Source: a candidate division TA06 bacterium SM23_40 (lineage in GTDB: Bacteria; LJUI01; SM1-40). From it: 7,114 nt of DNA. Location: the NCBI GenBank assembly GCA_001303705.1, contig LJUI01000151.1, positions 1 to 7,114 on the forward strand. The letters run 5' to 3'. A program made the translations under genes and the position numbers. The notes beneath the pieces are model-generated. The model made no database searches. It had not been told where the DNA came from and was given only the letters and a program-made list of their open reading frames with translations. Every line of letters starts with the position of its first letter. The stretch's first letter is position 1. Positions 1 to 6,052 of this stretch are shown in pieces.

Positions 1-151
1 GAGGTCGTCCAATCGGTGCTCCCCACGCGATCGGCACTGGAACCTCCAGACTGCGCTTCAGACGCAACTAACACGCCGCGCGCAGGCAATACGCTACGGA
101 CGTCCGCCACTCTACTGCCAGTCCGCGCCCTCGCACCCAGCACCACACATC

Positions 152-361
152 CTACTCTTTGACCGGCAAGACGTGGACAGCTTTGATCACGAGCTGAACC
201 TCATCGCCTGTCTTGAGATCAAGATGCTCCACCGACTCATTCGTCAGCACAGACGCCATCTCGGCCGGGCCCGTGACATCAAACTTGACAAGCGACATCA
301 CCTGGCCGCTCTTCACCGACTTCACCTTCGCCGTGATCTTGTTCCGTGCTCCGTACTTCAT
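152..361 (-). CDS. Stand-alone Mop/TOBE-domain molybdate-binding protein (molbindin type)
   Basis: This 69-residue protein is essentially one Mop/TOBE domain. It opens with MKYGARNKITAKV, resembling the (S)ARN...G.V opening of molbindins. It continues with G-V--LVKFDV, then VLTNESVEHLDLKTGDEV and ends VIKAVHVLPVKE, matching the family pattern T-ES---L-L--GDEV---IKA--V. Known members are about 68-70 residues, assemble as oligomers of small beta-barrels and bind molybdate or tungstate in the cytoplasm as storage or buffering proteins; the same domain also occurs at the end of ModE and ModC. No DNA-binding or ATPase domain is attached here. The start is supported by a strong AGGAGG at 366-371, four bases from the ATG. 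It lies 157 bases downstream of the CoA-binding gene, with no clear terminator between. No ModABC genes are visible in the window. Family call is firm; the exact anion is unknown. Confidence 0.88.
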   Translation of the reverse strand: MKYGARNKITAKVKSVKSGQVMSLVKFDVTGPAEMASVLTNESVEHLDLKTGDEVQLVIKAVHVLPVKE

Positions 362-518
362 CGATCCTCCTCCCTTCTCTGCCTCAGGTGAGTCGCCAGT
401 CTTTCGGTACCAGCCGCTCGACTGCCATCAGACAGGTGTACACACCCCACTCTGCAGGGATTCGAACGACGCGGCTGAAGGACGTTTCTACGAGTCCGAG
501 GCTCGCCACGACCGGATT
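362..518. other. Intergenic region between the CoA-binding and Mop genes
   Basis: These 157 bases hold the ribosome binding site of the Mop gene (AGGAGG, minus strand, 366-371) and an eight-base palindrome GTGTACAC at 436-443. A TAGAAT hexamer (minus strand, 516-521) overlaps the stop codon of the upstream gene and resembles a -10 box, but I see no acceptable -35 at 16-18 bases. I see no terminator hairpin with a T-run, so readthrough from the upstream gene is possible. Confidence 0.4.
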
Positions 519-971
519 CTACTCGGGGAGCTTCCCCAGCATGCCCCGGATCCACCGGTGCACCCGATGGAGAAAGCCCACAGGTTCGGCGAACATCAGT
601 ATGCACTCGCCGTGCACGACATTCATGCCCTGCTCTCGGCAGAATTCGATGGCCGTATCAGATTCGGCTCCCTGCTGGATCCAGATATGGCGGATCCCGG
701 CCCGAGCAGCGTCCTCCACGATCTTCTCTGTTTCAGAAGGCGGAACTACGATCACCACTCCCTGTACAGGATCCGGTAATGCATTGAGGTTGTGGTAGCA
801 TGGGTCGCCCTCGACTGTCTCCGCGTTGGGGTTCACCGCGAACACCCGGTAGCCTTTGGTCTTGAGGTCTCTGTACACTGAGTTCCCGAACTTCTTACGT
901 GTGCCCGAGACCCCGGCCACAGCCAGCTCCCGCTGGGCCAGGAAACCTTCGACTGCGTCCTTCGTACACAT
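519..971 (-). CDS. CoA-binding domain protein (YccU-like, CoA_binding_2 family)
   Basis: A 150-residue single-domain Rossmann protein. From the chosen start, residues about 10-30 carry ELAVAGVSGTRKKFGNSVYR, the nucleotide-binding beta-strand and loop typical of this family. RVFAVNPNAETVEGDPCY follows (the VNPN and pathway-to-Y motif), then PDPVQGVVIVVPPS, then IRHIWIQQGAES and NVVHGECILMF. This order matches the small CoA-binding proteins related to the N-terminal CoA domain of succinyl-CoA and ADP-forming acyl-CoA synthetases. Usual length is 120-150 residues, so it is complete. Cytoplasmic role is unknown in general; CoA binding is inferred from family. The frame stays open to an ATG at 1160, but those 63 extra residues would be encoded by an 18-base tandem repeat and a probable promoter and have no family match. 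The ATG at 971 has GGAGGG ten bases upstream and begins just before the conserved domain. Confidence 0.85.
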   Translation of the reverse strand: MCTKDAVEGFLAQRELAVAGVSGTRKKFGNSVYRDLKTKGYRVFAVNPNAETVEGDPCYHNLNALPDPVQGVVIVVPPSETEKIVEDAARAGIRHIWIQQGAESDTAIEFCREQGMNVVHGECILMFAEPVGFLHRVHRWIRGMLGKLPE

Positions 972-1111
972 CCCCCCTGTTCCCTCCGCGCTGATCCCCT
1001 TACCGTCAGTCCGTGGGCGCAGCAGGGGAAGGCCCCTCATGTACGAAGACACCAGAGAGGCACGCTTCTCGCCCGCCTCCGGACGTGCGTCGACCCCGCC
1101 ACGGATTTCCC

Positions 1112-1147
1112 GCAGCATAATCCGGAAATGCAGCATAATCCGGAAAT
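1112..1147. repeat. Perfect 18-base tandem duplication
   Basis: GCAGCATAATCCGGAAAT occurs twice, head to tail, at 1112-1129 and 1130-1147 with no mismatch. Each copy carries the minus-strand hexamer TATGCT (1114-1119 and 1132-1137), a plausible -10 element. The unit length is a multiple of three, so the duplication does not interrupt the open frame that spans it. The perfect identity suggests a recent duplication, for example by replication slippage. Confidence 0.93.
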
Positions 1148-1160
1148 CGACTCTCGTCAA
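1132..1160 (-). promoter_or_regulatory. Candidate sigma70 promoter for the CoA-binding gene
   Basis: Reading the minus strand, TTGACG (1160 to 1155) is followed after exactly 17 bases by TATGCT (1137 to 1132). This is five of six matches to the -35 consensus and four of six to the -10, with ideal spacing. Initiation near 1125 would give a leader of roughly 150 bases before the ATG at 971. A second TATGCT lies 18 bases downstream inside the other repeat copy. Seen by eye only; no transcription evidence. Confidence 0.5.
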
Positions 1161-1215
1161 GCTCCCTTGCCGCCAGCCGTTGGCTCAGAGTGGGGATATG
1201 CGGTTCCCGGGAGCT

Positions 1216-1243
1216 GGACACGTCCTGCCTGGTGGACATGTCC
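1216..1243. promoter_or_regulatory. Paired near-palindromes, possible operator
   Basis: GGACACGTCC at 1216-1225 and GGACATGTCC at 1234-1243 share the half-site pair GGAC/GTCC with two central bases. The second is a perfect ten-base palindrome and the first deviates only at the central pair. They are spaced 18 bases centre to centre and lie about 55-85 bases upstream of the -35 of the promoter above, a position suited to an activator or dimeric regulator. No cognate regulator gene is present in the window. Confidence 0.35.
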
Positions 1244-1395
1244 CCTCTCGCACGGTGGTGGCCGGCGGCCACAGAATCGCACTCCGGGTCCCCTGCCAGA
1301 AGCCGACAGGGGATCCTGACCGGCATCGGTCGATACTGAAGAGCCGGCAGCAGTTCAACGCCAGCAGCAGCTCAGCGCCAGGAAGGTCAGCACCA

Positions 1396-1429
1396 CAAAC
1401 AAACACGAGCGCCTCGAAGAGAGGCGCTC
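1396..1429 (-). terminator. Rho-independent terminator after the beta-helix gene
   Basis: GAGCGCCTC at 1407-1415 pairs perfectly with GAGGCGCTC at 1421-1429 around a five-base loop. On the minus strand the nine-pair stem is followed by GTGTTTGTTTG, a T-rich tail broken by G. It lies about 95 bases past the stop codon at 1523. The plus-strand side also reads TGTTTG (1434-1439), which pairs with CAAACA at 1400-1405 and would extend the stem around an internal mismatch, so it may work weakly in both directions. Confidence 0.7.
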
Positions 1430-1444
1430 AGTATGTTTGAGTCT

Positions 1445-1462
1445 CCGGAGTGGCAGCTCCGG
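1445..1462. repeat. Small inverted repeat between stop codon and terminator
   Basis: CCGGAG (1445-1450) and CTCCGG (1457-1462) form a six-pair stem with a six-base loop in the 3' untranslated region of the beta-helix gene. No T-run follows on either strand, so by itself it is not a terminator; it could protect the transcript 3' end or be chance. Confidence 0.5.
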
Positions 1463-1522
1463 TATGGTGCATGCAGGAAGATGCGTATTTAGCCGTCTCC
1501 TCCTTCCAGCACTCCCGCCATA

Positions 1523-2872
1523 CTATGGCTCCACCACCCACAACCTGAAGGTGTCGATATCATAGAGCGTATTGGGCGGTACGCCGATCCTCGCCCGATA
1601 CTGGTACAGCCCGGGTTCCGCAATGAGCGGCACCTCGTGAGTGATCAGCTGCTGCCCCCAGGCGTGGGGCCACAGGGTATACCGATCGGGACCCATCACA
1701 GTCCTGGTATGCGTATTCGGGAGAATCGCCTCGCTGAGCGCCCAGTATGTCACAGGGAACGACCACCGATTGATCGCGGTATAGGTGACCTCGAGTGTGC
1801 CGCCCGGCGCGACCTCGGTGTTCATGGGCGTCAGATACAGAGTCACGTAGTCTTCCTGATCGAAGTAGTGGGCTCCCATATCGCTCCGCGTGCTATCAGG
1901 GTCAAGCGAGTCTGGATGACCCGTGTCGACACAGGGCGAGTCCCAGATGAGGCGGTAGTCCCCCATCTCGGCCAGCACGAACATCGGATCCTCGTCGATG
2001 TTGCCCACACCCCAGTGCAACACACAGCCAGGCGGGACATAGATCGCGCCTGCTCCGCCCTCGAGGTCCGAATAACGGACGACAAGAGCACTCCCGTCTG
2101 CCATTGAGATCTCGTACCCTATGCCCGCACTATCTCCCCGGAGGATGCAGTTGGTGACCGACATAGTCGAGCCTTTGCAGTATATGGCGCCGCCTTCGAA
2201 CTCCGCCGTATTCCCGAGCATCGTATTCCCGAGAACGGCCACGGAGGCATTGTTGGTGCTAATCCCGCCGCCGTACGCAGCCGTATTCGCCAGTATCTCA
2301 TTGCCCACGATGGCGGGTGAGGCGCCCGAACTGCAGTGGATGCCACCGCCGCGTCCGCCAGAGGCCATCGCCGAATTGCCGGTGAACACGTTCCCTGCGA
2401 TAACGGGAGAAGCATTCTGGCACAAGATCCCGCCGCCGCGGAAATCGGTGGCATTCGCGATGAATGTGTTACCGAAGATGGTGGGAGAAGACTGCCAGCA
2501 CAGGATCCCGCCGCCGCTCTCCCATCCGTTTGTGATCGTGAACCCCTGCAGGACTGAAGCTGAGGTCTCTCCGGTGCCGAAGAAGAACCCCCGGTGGGGA
2601 TCGAGCGAGTCACCCTCGCAATCGACAGTCGTTAGCTCGGGTCCGTTCTCAGACATCACGACGATCGCCTTGCCACTGAAGTCGATATCCCGGTTCCCGT
2701 CACCGGTGTAGGTACCATCCGCCACGAGTACGGTATCACCATCGACTGCTGTGTCGATTCCTTCCTGGATGGTCCCGTACTCGCCTGGCACGTGCAGCAC
2801 TGTCGCCGAGACACCACCACACAGAACGAGAACCACAGCTGCACCCGCCAACGTCGTCAACCGTTTCATCAT
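1523..2872 (-). CDS. Secreted right-handed parallel beta-helix repeat protein
   Basis: A 449-residue exported protein of unknown ligand. Residues 1-23 form a Sec signal peptide: MMKR, a hydrophobic core through LVLCGG, and a likely cut after VSA. Residues about 28-75 (VPGEYGTIQEGIDTAVDGDTV) match the opening of the DUF1565/pectin-lyase-fold segment. Five coils each bearing GGGI-C or a close variant start near residues 120, 146, 175, 201 and 227, a period of 26 with one three-residue insertion (GGRG). Each coil continues with SP-I-GN-F--N, typical of solenoid asparagine ladders. Residues about 304-338 (YRLIWDSPCVDTG...DMGAHYF) are the usual closing motif of such helices. Residues about 343-449 (LYLTP...APGGTLEVTY...DTFRLWVVEP) form a beta-rich tail, perhaps Ig-like. 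No lyase catalytic set or outer-membrane anchor is recognisable. The start has AGGGGGAAGG just upstream; ATG at 2869 is equally possible, and the upstream ATG at 2950 adds 26 residues that would bury the signal peptide. Confidence 0.88.
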   Translation of the reverse strand: MMKRLTTLAGAAVVLVLCGGVSATVLHVPGEYGTIQEGIDTAVDGDTVLVADGTYTGDGNRDIDFSGKAIVVMSENGPELTTVDCEGDSLDPHRGFFFGTGETSASVLQGFTITNGWESGGGILCWQSSPTIFGNTFIANATDFRGGGILCQNASPVIAGNVFTGNSAMASGGRGGGIHCSSGASPAIVGNEILANTAAYGGGISTNNASVAVLGNTMLGNTAEFEGGAIYCKGSTMSVTNCILRGDSAGIGYEISMADGSALVVRYSDLEGGAGAIYVPPGCVLHWGVGNIDEDPMFVLAEMGDYRLIWDSPCVDTGHPDSLDPDSTRSDMGAHYFDQEDYVTLYLTPMNTEVAPGGTLEVTYTAINRWSFPVTYWALSEAILPNTHTRTVMGPDRYTLWPHAWGQQLITHEVPLIAEPGLYQYRARIGVPPNTLYDIDTFRLWVVEP

Positions 2873-3060
2873 GTCCTTCCCCCTCTCACTGCATTCACCT
2901 GTGATACAACTATGCTCGCCATGCACTTCCAGCCGCTGGCTGGCCACCAATAGACAGACCCGAGCATCTCAACTACTCAGGTCCAGAGGTCCGAGATGCA
3001 CCCCACACAAACCCCCGGCAGCGGGGCATCCAGCCGCCGGCCGTGCTGCCCACAACCTAC
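2873..3060 (-). other. Structured leader of the beta-helix gene
   Basis: Between the candidate promoter and the start codon lie about 190 bases without a gene. Two inverted repeats stand out. GCATCTC at 2964-2970 pairs with GAGATGC at 2993-2999, enclosing 22 bases that contain the direct repeat GGTCC-AGA-GGTCC. CCAGCC at 2929-2934 pairs with GGCTGG at 2938-2943 around GCT. Neither is followed by a T-run. The ribosome binding site (GGGGGAAGG, minus strand) lies outside both. I recognise no known riboswitch. Confidence 0.35.
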
Positions 3061-3066
3061 GTAGTC

Positions 3067-3095
3067 AGATTACACAATATGCTAACGAATGTCAA
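3067..3095 (-). promoter_or_regulatory. Candidate sigma70 promoter for the beta-helix gene
   Basis: On the minus strand a perfect -35 box TTGACA (3095 to 3090) is followed after 17 bases by TAATCT (3072 to 3067). An alternative -10, TGTAAT (3074 to 3069), matches five of six consensus positions but with a 15-base spacer. The spacer is unusually AT-rich for this window. The eight-T run of the preceding terminator sits just upstream of the -35 and could act like an AT-rich UP element. Confidence 0.62.
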
Positions 3096-3096
3096 G

Positions 3097-3119
3097 AAAA
3101 AAAACCGCCTCCTCAGGCG
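3097..3119 (-). terminator. Rho-independent terminator after the NamZ gene
   Basis: On the minus strand CGCCT and AGGCG form a five-pair GC-rich stem with a four-base loop (GAGG), followed after one G by eight uninterrupted T residues (3104 to 3097). It lies about 115 bases past the stop codon at 3234. The stem is short but the T-run is the longest in the window. It should close the flavin reductase-NamZ transcript. Confidence 0.7.
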
Positions 3120-3233
3120 ATACTCCAGAACGCTCTACCCGGGCAGACAATTCCGGAAACGGCTGCAGCGGTCTAGCGCATCCCGCCCGGCGCGCCAGAA
3201 CGCCCGATGGCGTCCTGTGGTCTCTCGGATGAG

Positions 3234-4436
3234 TCAGTACAGCAGATGCGGCTCACGGATCTCTGACCATTCATGTTCGTCCTTGCTCAACCGGTCATCA
3301 AGGTCAGAAGGCCCAGCACCCGGATCATCCACCCAGTCCCGCAGAAACGTCCCACCGCTCAGAAGGTCGATCGCCAATCGATCGGTCTCATACTCGTAAT
3401 CGGATTCTCGCCATAGCTCATATTCGGGGTACTCCCGCCGGATGCTCTTGAGCAGGAGAGCGGCAAGTCGATATGGCCGGAACTGCTCGTGTCGGTACGA
3501 GGCAGTGTCAGTGTGGATTTGAATCCCAGAACATAGCTTCCCGGCGTGCTTGTGGAACGTCGGCTCGAAATAGCATCGCCTGAGGGAACACCCGGCCAGC
3601 CACTGTGGCGCCATAGAGCTCATCCGCTTCACCATCGAGTCGAAATCGATATCCGGCGCCCCCACAACTTCCAGGGACATAGTGGTGCCCCGGCCCTCCG
3701 ACAGCGTGGTGCCCTCGAACAAGACCGTGCCAGGATAGCACCGTGCCATATTGAGGCTCGAGGCATTGGGACTGGGATTCACCCAGGAAAGCTCGAAAGC
3801 GGGCCAGCCGAATCCAGGAGCTGAGTCAGGCTCGTACCCGGTCATCCGGACAACGTTCAGATCCACGTCAAGATCCTCATGGGCGACGAACCATTCGGCG
3901 AGCTCCCCGAAGGTGAGGCCGTGTCTCATGATGAGCGGCGCCGCTCCTACATAACTCTCCCAGCCTCTCTCGAGGATCGTCCCCTCAATGGGTCGTCCGA
4001 TGGGATTAGGACGATCCAGAATCCAGACGCTTTTCCCCTGTTCGGCACAGGCCTCGAGGACGTAAGTGAGTGTTGTCACGTACGTGTAGACCCGGGTCCC
4101 CAGGTCCTGGAGATCAACGATAAGAACATCAAACGTCTCCATCATCTCGGCGGTGGGCCGCCTCACTTCACCGTACAGGCTGAAGACAGGAATACCGTAG
4201 TGCGGATCATCGTAATCGTTTGATTCGATCATATTGTCCTGTTTGTCGCCGCGCATTCCATGCTGTGGGCCAAAAGCGGAGACTACACGGACTCCCGGAC
4301 AATCCATCAGTGCGTTGAGAGTGTGATGACATTCACTCGTCACAGAAGCGGCATGCCCCAGAAGAGCGAGCCGCCGCTCCTTGAGTCCTGTCCGAATCGC
4401 TGAATCCTGCAGGAACCGGTCAATTCCCAAGTTCAT
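3234..4436 (-). CDS. namZ: DUF1343 / NamZ-type exo-beta-N-acetylmuramidase homologue (GH171)
   Basis: A 400-residue protein with the signature blocks of DUF1343 in order: FGPQHGMRGDKQDNM (from about residue 56), DLQDLGTRVYTY (108-119), DRPNPIGRP (141-149), HGLTFGELAEWF (172-183), WVNPSPNASS (218-227), YPGTVLFEGTTLSEGRGTT (234-252). The characterised member, NamZ (YbbC) of Bacillus subtilis, removes terminal non-reducing MurNAc from peptidoglycan fragments for cell-wall recycling, and the family is GH171; the activity here is inferred. Two oddities: the first block reads PQHG where many members, as I recall, have PEHG, and no signal peptide is present, although characterised members are exported. 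The ATG at 4436 has GAGG eight bases upstream and leads into the conserved fold. The frame extends to an ATG at 4499 that overlaps the preceding gene and has no good ribosome site. It is probably cotranscribed with the flavin reductase gene, 59 bases upstream. Confidence 0.87.
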   Translation of the reverse strand: MNLGIDRFLQDSAIRTGLKERRLALLGHAASVTSECHHTLNALMDCPGVRVVSAFGPQHGMRGDKQDNMIESNDYDDPHYGIPVFSLYGEVRRPTAEMMETFDVLIVDLQDLGTRVYTYVTTLTYVLEACAEQGKSVWILDRPNPIGRPIEGTILERGWESYVGAAPLIMRHGLTFGELAEWFVAHEDLDVDLNVVRMTGYEPDSAPGFGWPAFELSWVNPSPNASSLNMARCYPGTVLFEGTTLSEGRGTTMSLEVVGAPDIDFDSMVKRMSSMAPQWLAGCSLRRCYFEPTFHKHAGKLCSGIQIHTDTASYRHEQFRPYRLAALLLKSIRREYPEYELWRESDYEYETDRLAIDLLSGGTFLRDWVDDPGAGPSDLDDRLSKDEHEWSEIREPHLLY

Positions 4437-4495
4437 GGCGCCCTCGACGATTGGCGTGTCAGGATGGGCAAAGGGCGGCCGTGCCGCCGCGGCCC

Positions 4496-5071
4496 TCAAT
4501 GCTCTGGGTCTGCGTCAGCTTCTTGCTGATCTGCGCTGTCTTCTTCCTCGCCGATTCGCTCGCCAAGCCGGTAGTAGTTGAAGTCGCCGCCGGTGGCCCA
4601 CAGAATCGGGTGTACCTTCCTCATGTCGAGCTTGCCGTCCACTACGCACTCCGGGTCGGCATATGACTTAATGACTCTCCCAATGATCCCTTCGTTTTGA
4701 CCGTAGTCGAGAATCTCAGCCACTTCACACTCCATATTGATATGGCACTCCCGGATCATCGGAGCAGTCTCCAGCTCTCCCAAAAACGTCTCAAAAAGCG
4801 TCCCCTTGTCGACATCCCGACCAGACTTCGTCCCGCATATTTCCACTTCAGCCAGGAGATTCTCCGAGGGGATATTCACGCTGAATGTTCGGTTCTCCTG
4901 GATTCCGATCCTTGTGTAACGCTTCTTGTACAGACTGAAGAAAACGTACCTCCCGAAGTCAAATGGCGAAATATACCCAATTACGAGGTAATTCGGGCGC
5001 CCACCGACCATCGCCCCCACCAGAACCACTGGCAGGGGACTCAACAGATTCGCCTCGAGCTCCTGCTTCAT
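4496..5071 (-). CDS. Flavin reductase-like FMN-binding protein (flavoredoxin type)
   Basis: A 191-residue split-barrel flavoprotein. Visible blocks are PLPVVLVGAMVGGRPNYLVIG (residues 12-32, the opening strand pair and N-Y contact), NRTFSVNIPSE (60-70), EICGTKSGRDVDK (77-89), APMIREC---MEC (103-115) and HPILWATGGDFNYYRLGERIG (154-174). This order is that of the flavin reductase-like domain, closest in layout to flavoredoxins of about 190 residues, which bind FMN and pass electrons or reduce flavin with NAD(P)H in the cytoplasm. The partner is unknown. Residues 175-191 are an acidic tail (EEEDSADQQEADADPEH) beyond the usual domain. GGGGAGG lies three to four bases before the ATG at 5071, firmly fixing the start. 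It is followed closely by the NamZ gene and preceded by a 217-base gap. Confidence 0.88.
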   Translation of the reverse strand: MKQELEANLLSPLPVVLVGAMVGGRPNYLVIGYISPFDFGRYVFFSLYKKRYTRIGIQENRTFSVNIPSENLLAEVEICGTKSGRDVDKGTLFETFLGELETAPMIRECHINMECEVAEILDYGQNEGIIGRVIKSYADPECVVDGKLDMRKVHPILWATGGDFNYYRLGERIGEEEDSADQQEADADPEH

Positions 5072-5288
5072 CGTTCCTCCCCGTCAGCGATTGAATGCGC
5101 ACGAATCGACTGATAGGCATCGCCGGACATATGCAGACTTGCCAGAACATCCGAAACGCCGCGACGTGAGCGGCACAGATGCGTCCAGGCGCGAGGCGGC
5201 CCGGGCCAGCCCCTGACCGAGAGGGAATCGGCGCGTCACCTGCCTTCGCAGCGGGAATGACATCCGGACGGTCACCTGAGGAGGCTCG

Positions 5289-5816
5289 TCACGAGATGGG
5301 CATGAAACGCTTAATGAGTTCTTCGATTCGTGCAAGGTGATGGTCGTCATGCTCCGCCTGAAAGTACATCATATCACAGAGACGCATGGGTTTCTTCAAC
5401 CGCGGGTGCATGGCTGACTTGCCAAAGGCCTCGGGTTCTAGTTTCTCGAGACCGGCCACGAAAGCTTCCCGCTGCTCCTGAAATCGGGTGAGTATCTCAC
5501 TGAGGTCCGCCTCATTGTACCGTGCTTCTGTGGTCCTTCGACCAGTCATATCAGCCGGCCGCAGAATCTTGGCCCCGCTTTCATAATCGTCCAGCCGTCC
5601 GATGAACAGGGAATCGACGTCGAGAAGATGCCCCGCATTTTCCTGAATCGACCAGCTCTCGCCATCAGGACGCACGAGCACGTCCCCGGGAAGAGAACTG
5701 ACGAGCTCCTCCAGTCGAGACGGCGTGAGGCGGAGCCGCCCGATGAGCTCAGGGTAGACCGTCTCCGGGAAATCGAACGCGAACTCCCTCTCCACCCACT
5801 TTTTCTTTTCGCTCAC
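5289..5816 (-). CDS. DinB-family metal-binding four-helix protein
   Basis: A 175-residue protein of the DinB/YfiT-like superfamily. ESWSIQENAGHLLDVD (about residues 53-68) carries the first conserved histidine, H63; EHDDHHLARIEEL near the C-terminus (155-167) carries H156 and H160. These three histidines are the expected metal site. Superfamily members include thiol transferases that use bacillithiol or mycothiol, but most are uncharacterised, so no substrate is claimed. The start is chosen at GTG 5816 because AAGGAGG stands exactly eight bases before it (5825-5831). The longer ATG at 5846 would place that Shine-Dalgarno inside the coding region and adds ten residues (MRRTFKEDVA) with no family role. 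Nearest downstream gene is the flavin reductase 217 bases away, with no terminator seen between. Confidence 0.85.
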   Translation of the reverse strand: MSEKKKWVEREFAFDFPETVYPELIGRLRLTPSRLEELVSSLPGDVLVRPDGESWSIQENAGHLLDVDSLFIGRLDDYESGAKILRPADMTGRRTTEARYNEADLSEILTRFQEQREAFVAGLEKLEPEAFGKSAMHPRLKKPMRLCDMMYFQAEHDDHHLARIEELIKRFMPIS

Positions 5817-6052
5817 TGCGACATCCTCCTTGAACGTCCTGCGCACCGCCCTGTCACGACCCGGTCTGGATTTCGCCTGCCGCGGGCTTGACGGCCCTAA
5901 CCTCAGGATCTTACCTCGACCAGGCGAGAATGACCCCGATATCCGGACTTCATCACAACTCCGCCAGTCACGTGGATGCGCTGGCCAGACAGGTCGGTGA
6001 GCCGACTATTCTTGCCTCGGTCCACATCCGATCTTCGATTCTACTCCTGCTA
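5817..6052. other. Intergenic region between serine hydrolase and DinB genes
   Basis: About 235 bases with no gene. A five-pair inverted repeat GTCGG/CCGAC with loop TGAG lies at 5993-6006, some 45 bases past the serine hydrolase stop. It has no T-run and is at best a weak terminator. I see no convincing promoter for the DinB gene. Confidence 0.35.
5825..5831 (-). promoter_or_regulatory. Consensus Shine-Dalgarno that decides the DinB start
   Basis: AAGGAGG on the minus strand is the full anti-16S complement. Its eight-base distance to the GTG at 5816 is near optimal, while it lies downstream of the alternative ATG at 5846. This favours GTG as the start codon. Confidence 0.75.

Larger units (their letters stand above)
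972..1522. other. Long non-coding region with promoter, repeats and terminator
   Basis: About 550 bases between the CoA-binding gene and the end of the beta-helix gene contain no ORF that looks like protein. The frames that are open here read as low-quality Arg, Ser and Pro-rich translations. The stretch holds, in minus-strand order: a hairpin at 1445-1462, a terminator hairpin at 1407-1429, inverted repeats at 1287-1315 (seven perfect pairs plus a wobble and a GC pair) and 1258-1272 (GTGGCC/GGCCAC), paired near-palindromes at 1216-1243, a promoter at 1132-1160, an 18-base tandem repeat at 1112-1147 and the leader of the CoA-binding gene. Confidence 0.6.

Noticed and set aside
1-151. Possible gene or terminator downstream of the Mop gene
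   Set aside because: Only short inverted repeats (CTGGA/TCCAG at 37-49, CGGACGTCCG at 97-106) without T-runs, and no open frame with coding character; too little sequence to judge.
440-500. GTTCGAATCC-like sequence on the minus strand near 464-475, resembling a tRNA T-arm
   Set aside because: The bases on either side of TTCGAAT do not pair as a T-stem and no acceptor, D-arm or anticodon arm can be built around it.
972-1160. 63-residue N-terminal extension of the CoA-binding ORF to the ATG at 1160
   Set aside because: It is encoded by the tandem repeat and promoter-like DNA, repeats FRIML, has no family similarity, and the ATG at 971 has its own ribosome site next to the conserved domain.
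856-1440. 194-residue plus-strand ORF and 106-residue minus-strand ORF (1006-1326) in the non-coding region
   Set aside because: Both overlap a real gene or its regulatory DNA, have biased Arg, Ser and Pro composition and no family match.
1497-1507. Strong Shine-Dalgarno-like GGAAGGAGGAG on the minus strand just after the beta-helix stop
   Set aside because: No start codon follows at a usable distance, and no open frame of note is present before the terminator.
2121-2711. 196-residue plus-strand ORF opposite the beta-helix gene
   Set aside because: It is an antisense shadow of the repeated GC-rich coils, Pro-rich, with no recognisable domain or ribosome binding site.
5198-5207. Ten-base palindrome GGCCCGGGCC in the gap before the flavin reductase
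   Set aside because: Isolated, low complexity and expected by chance in GC-rich DNA; no promoter is placed around it.
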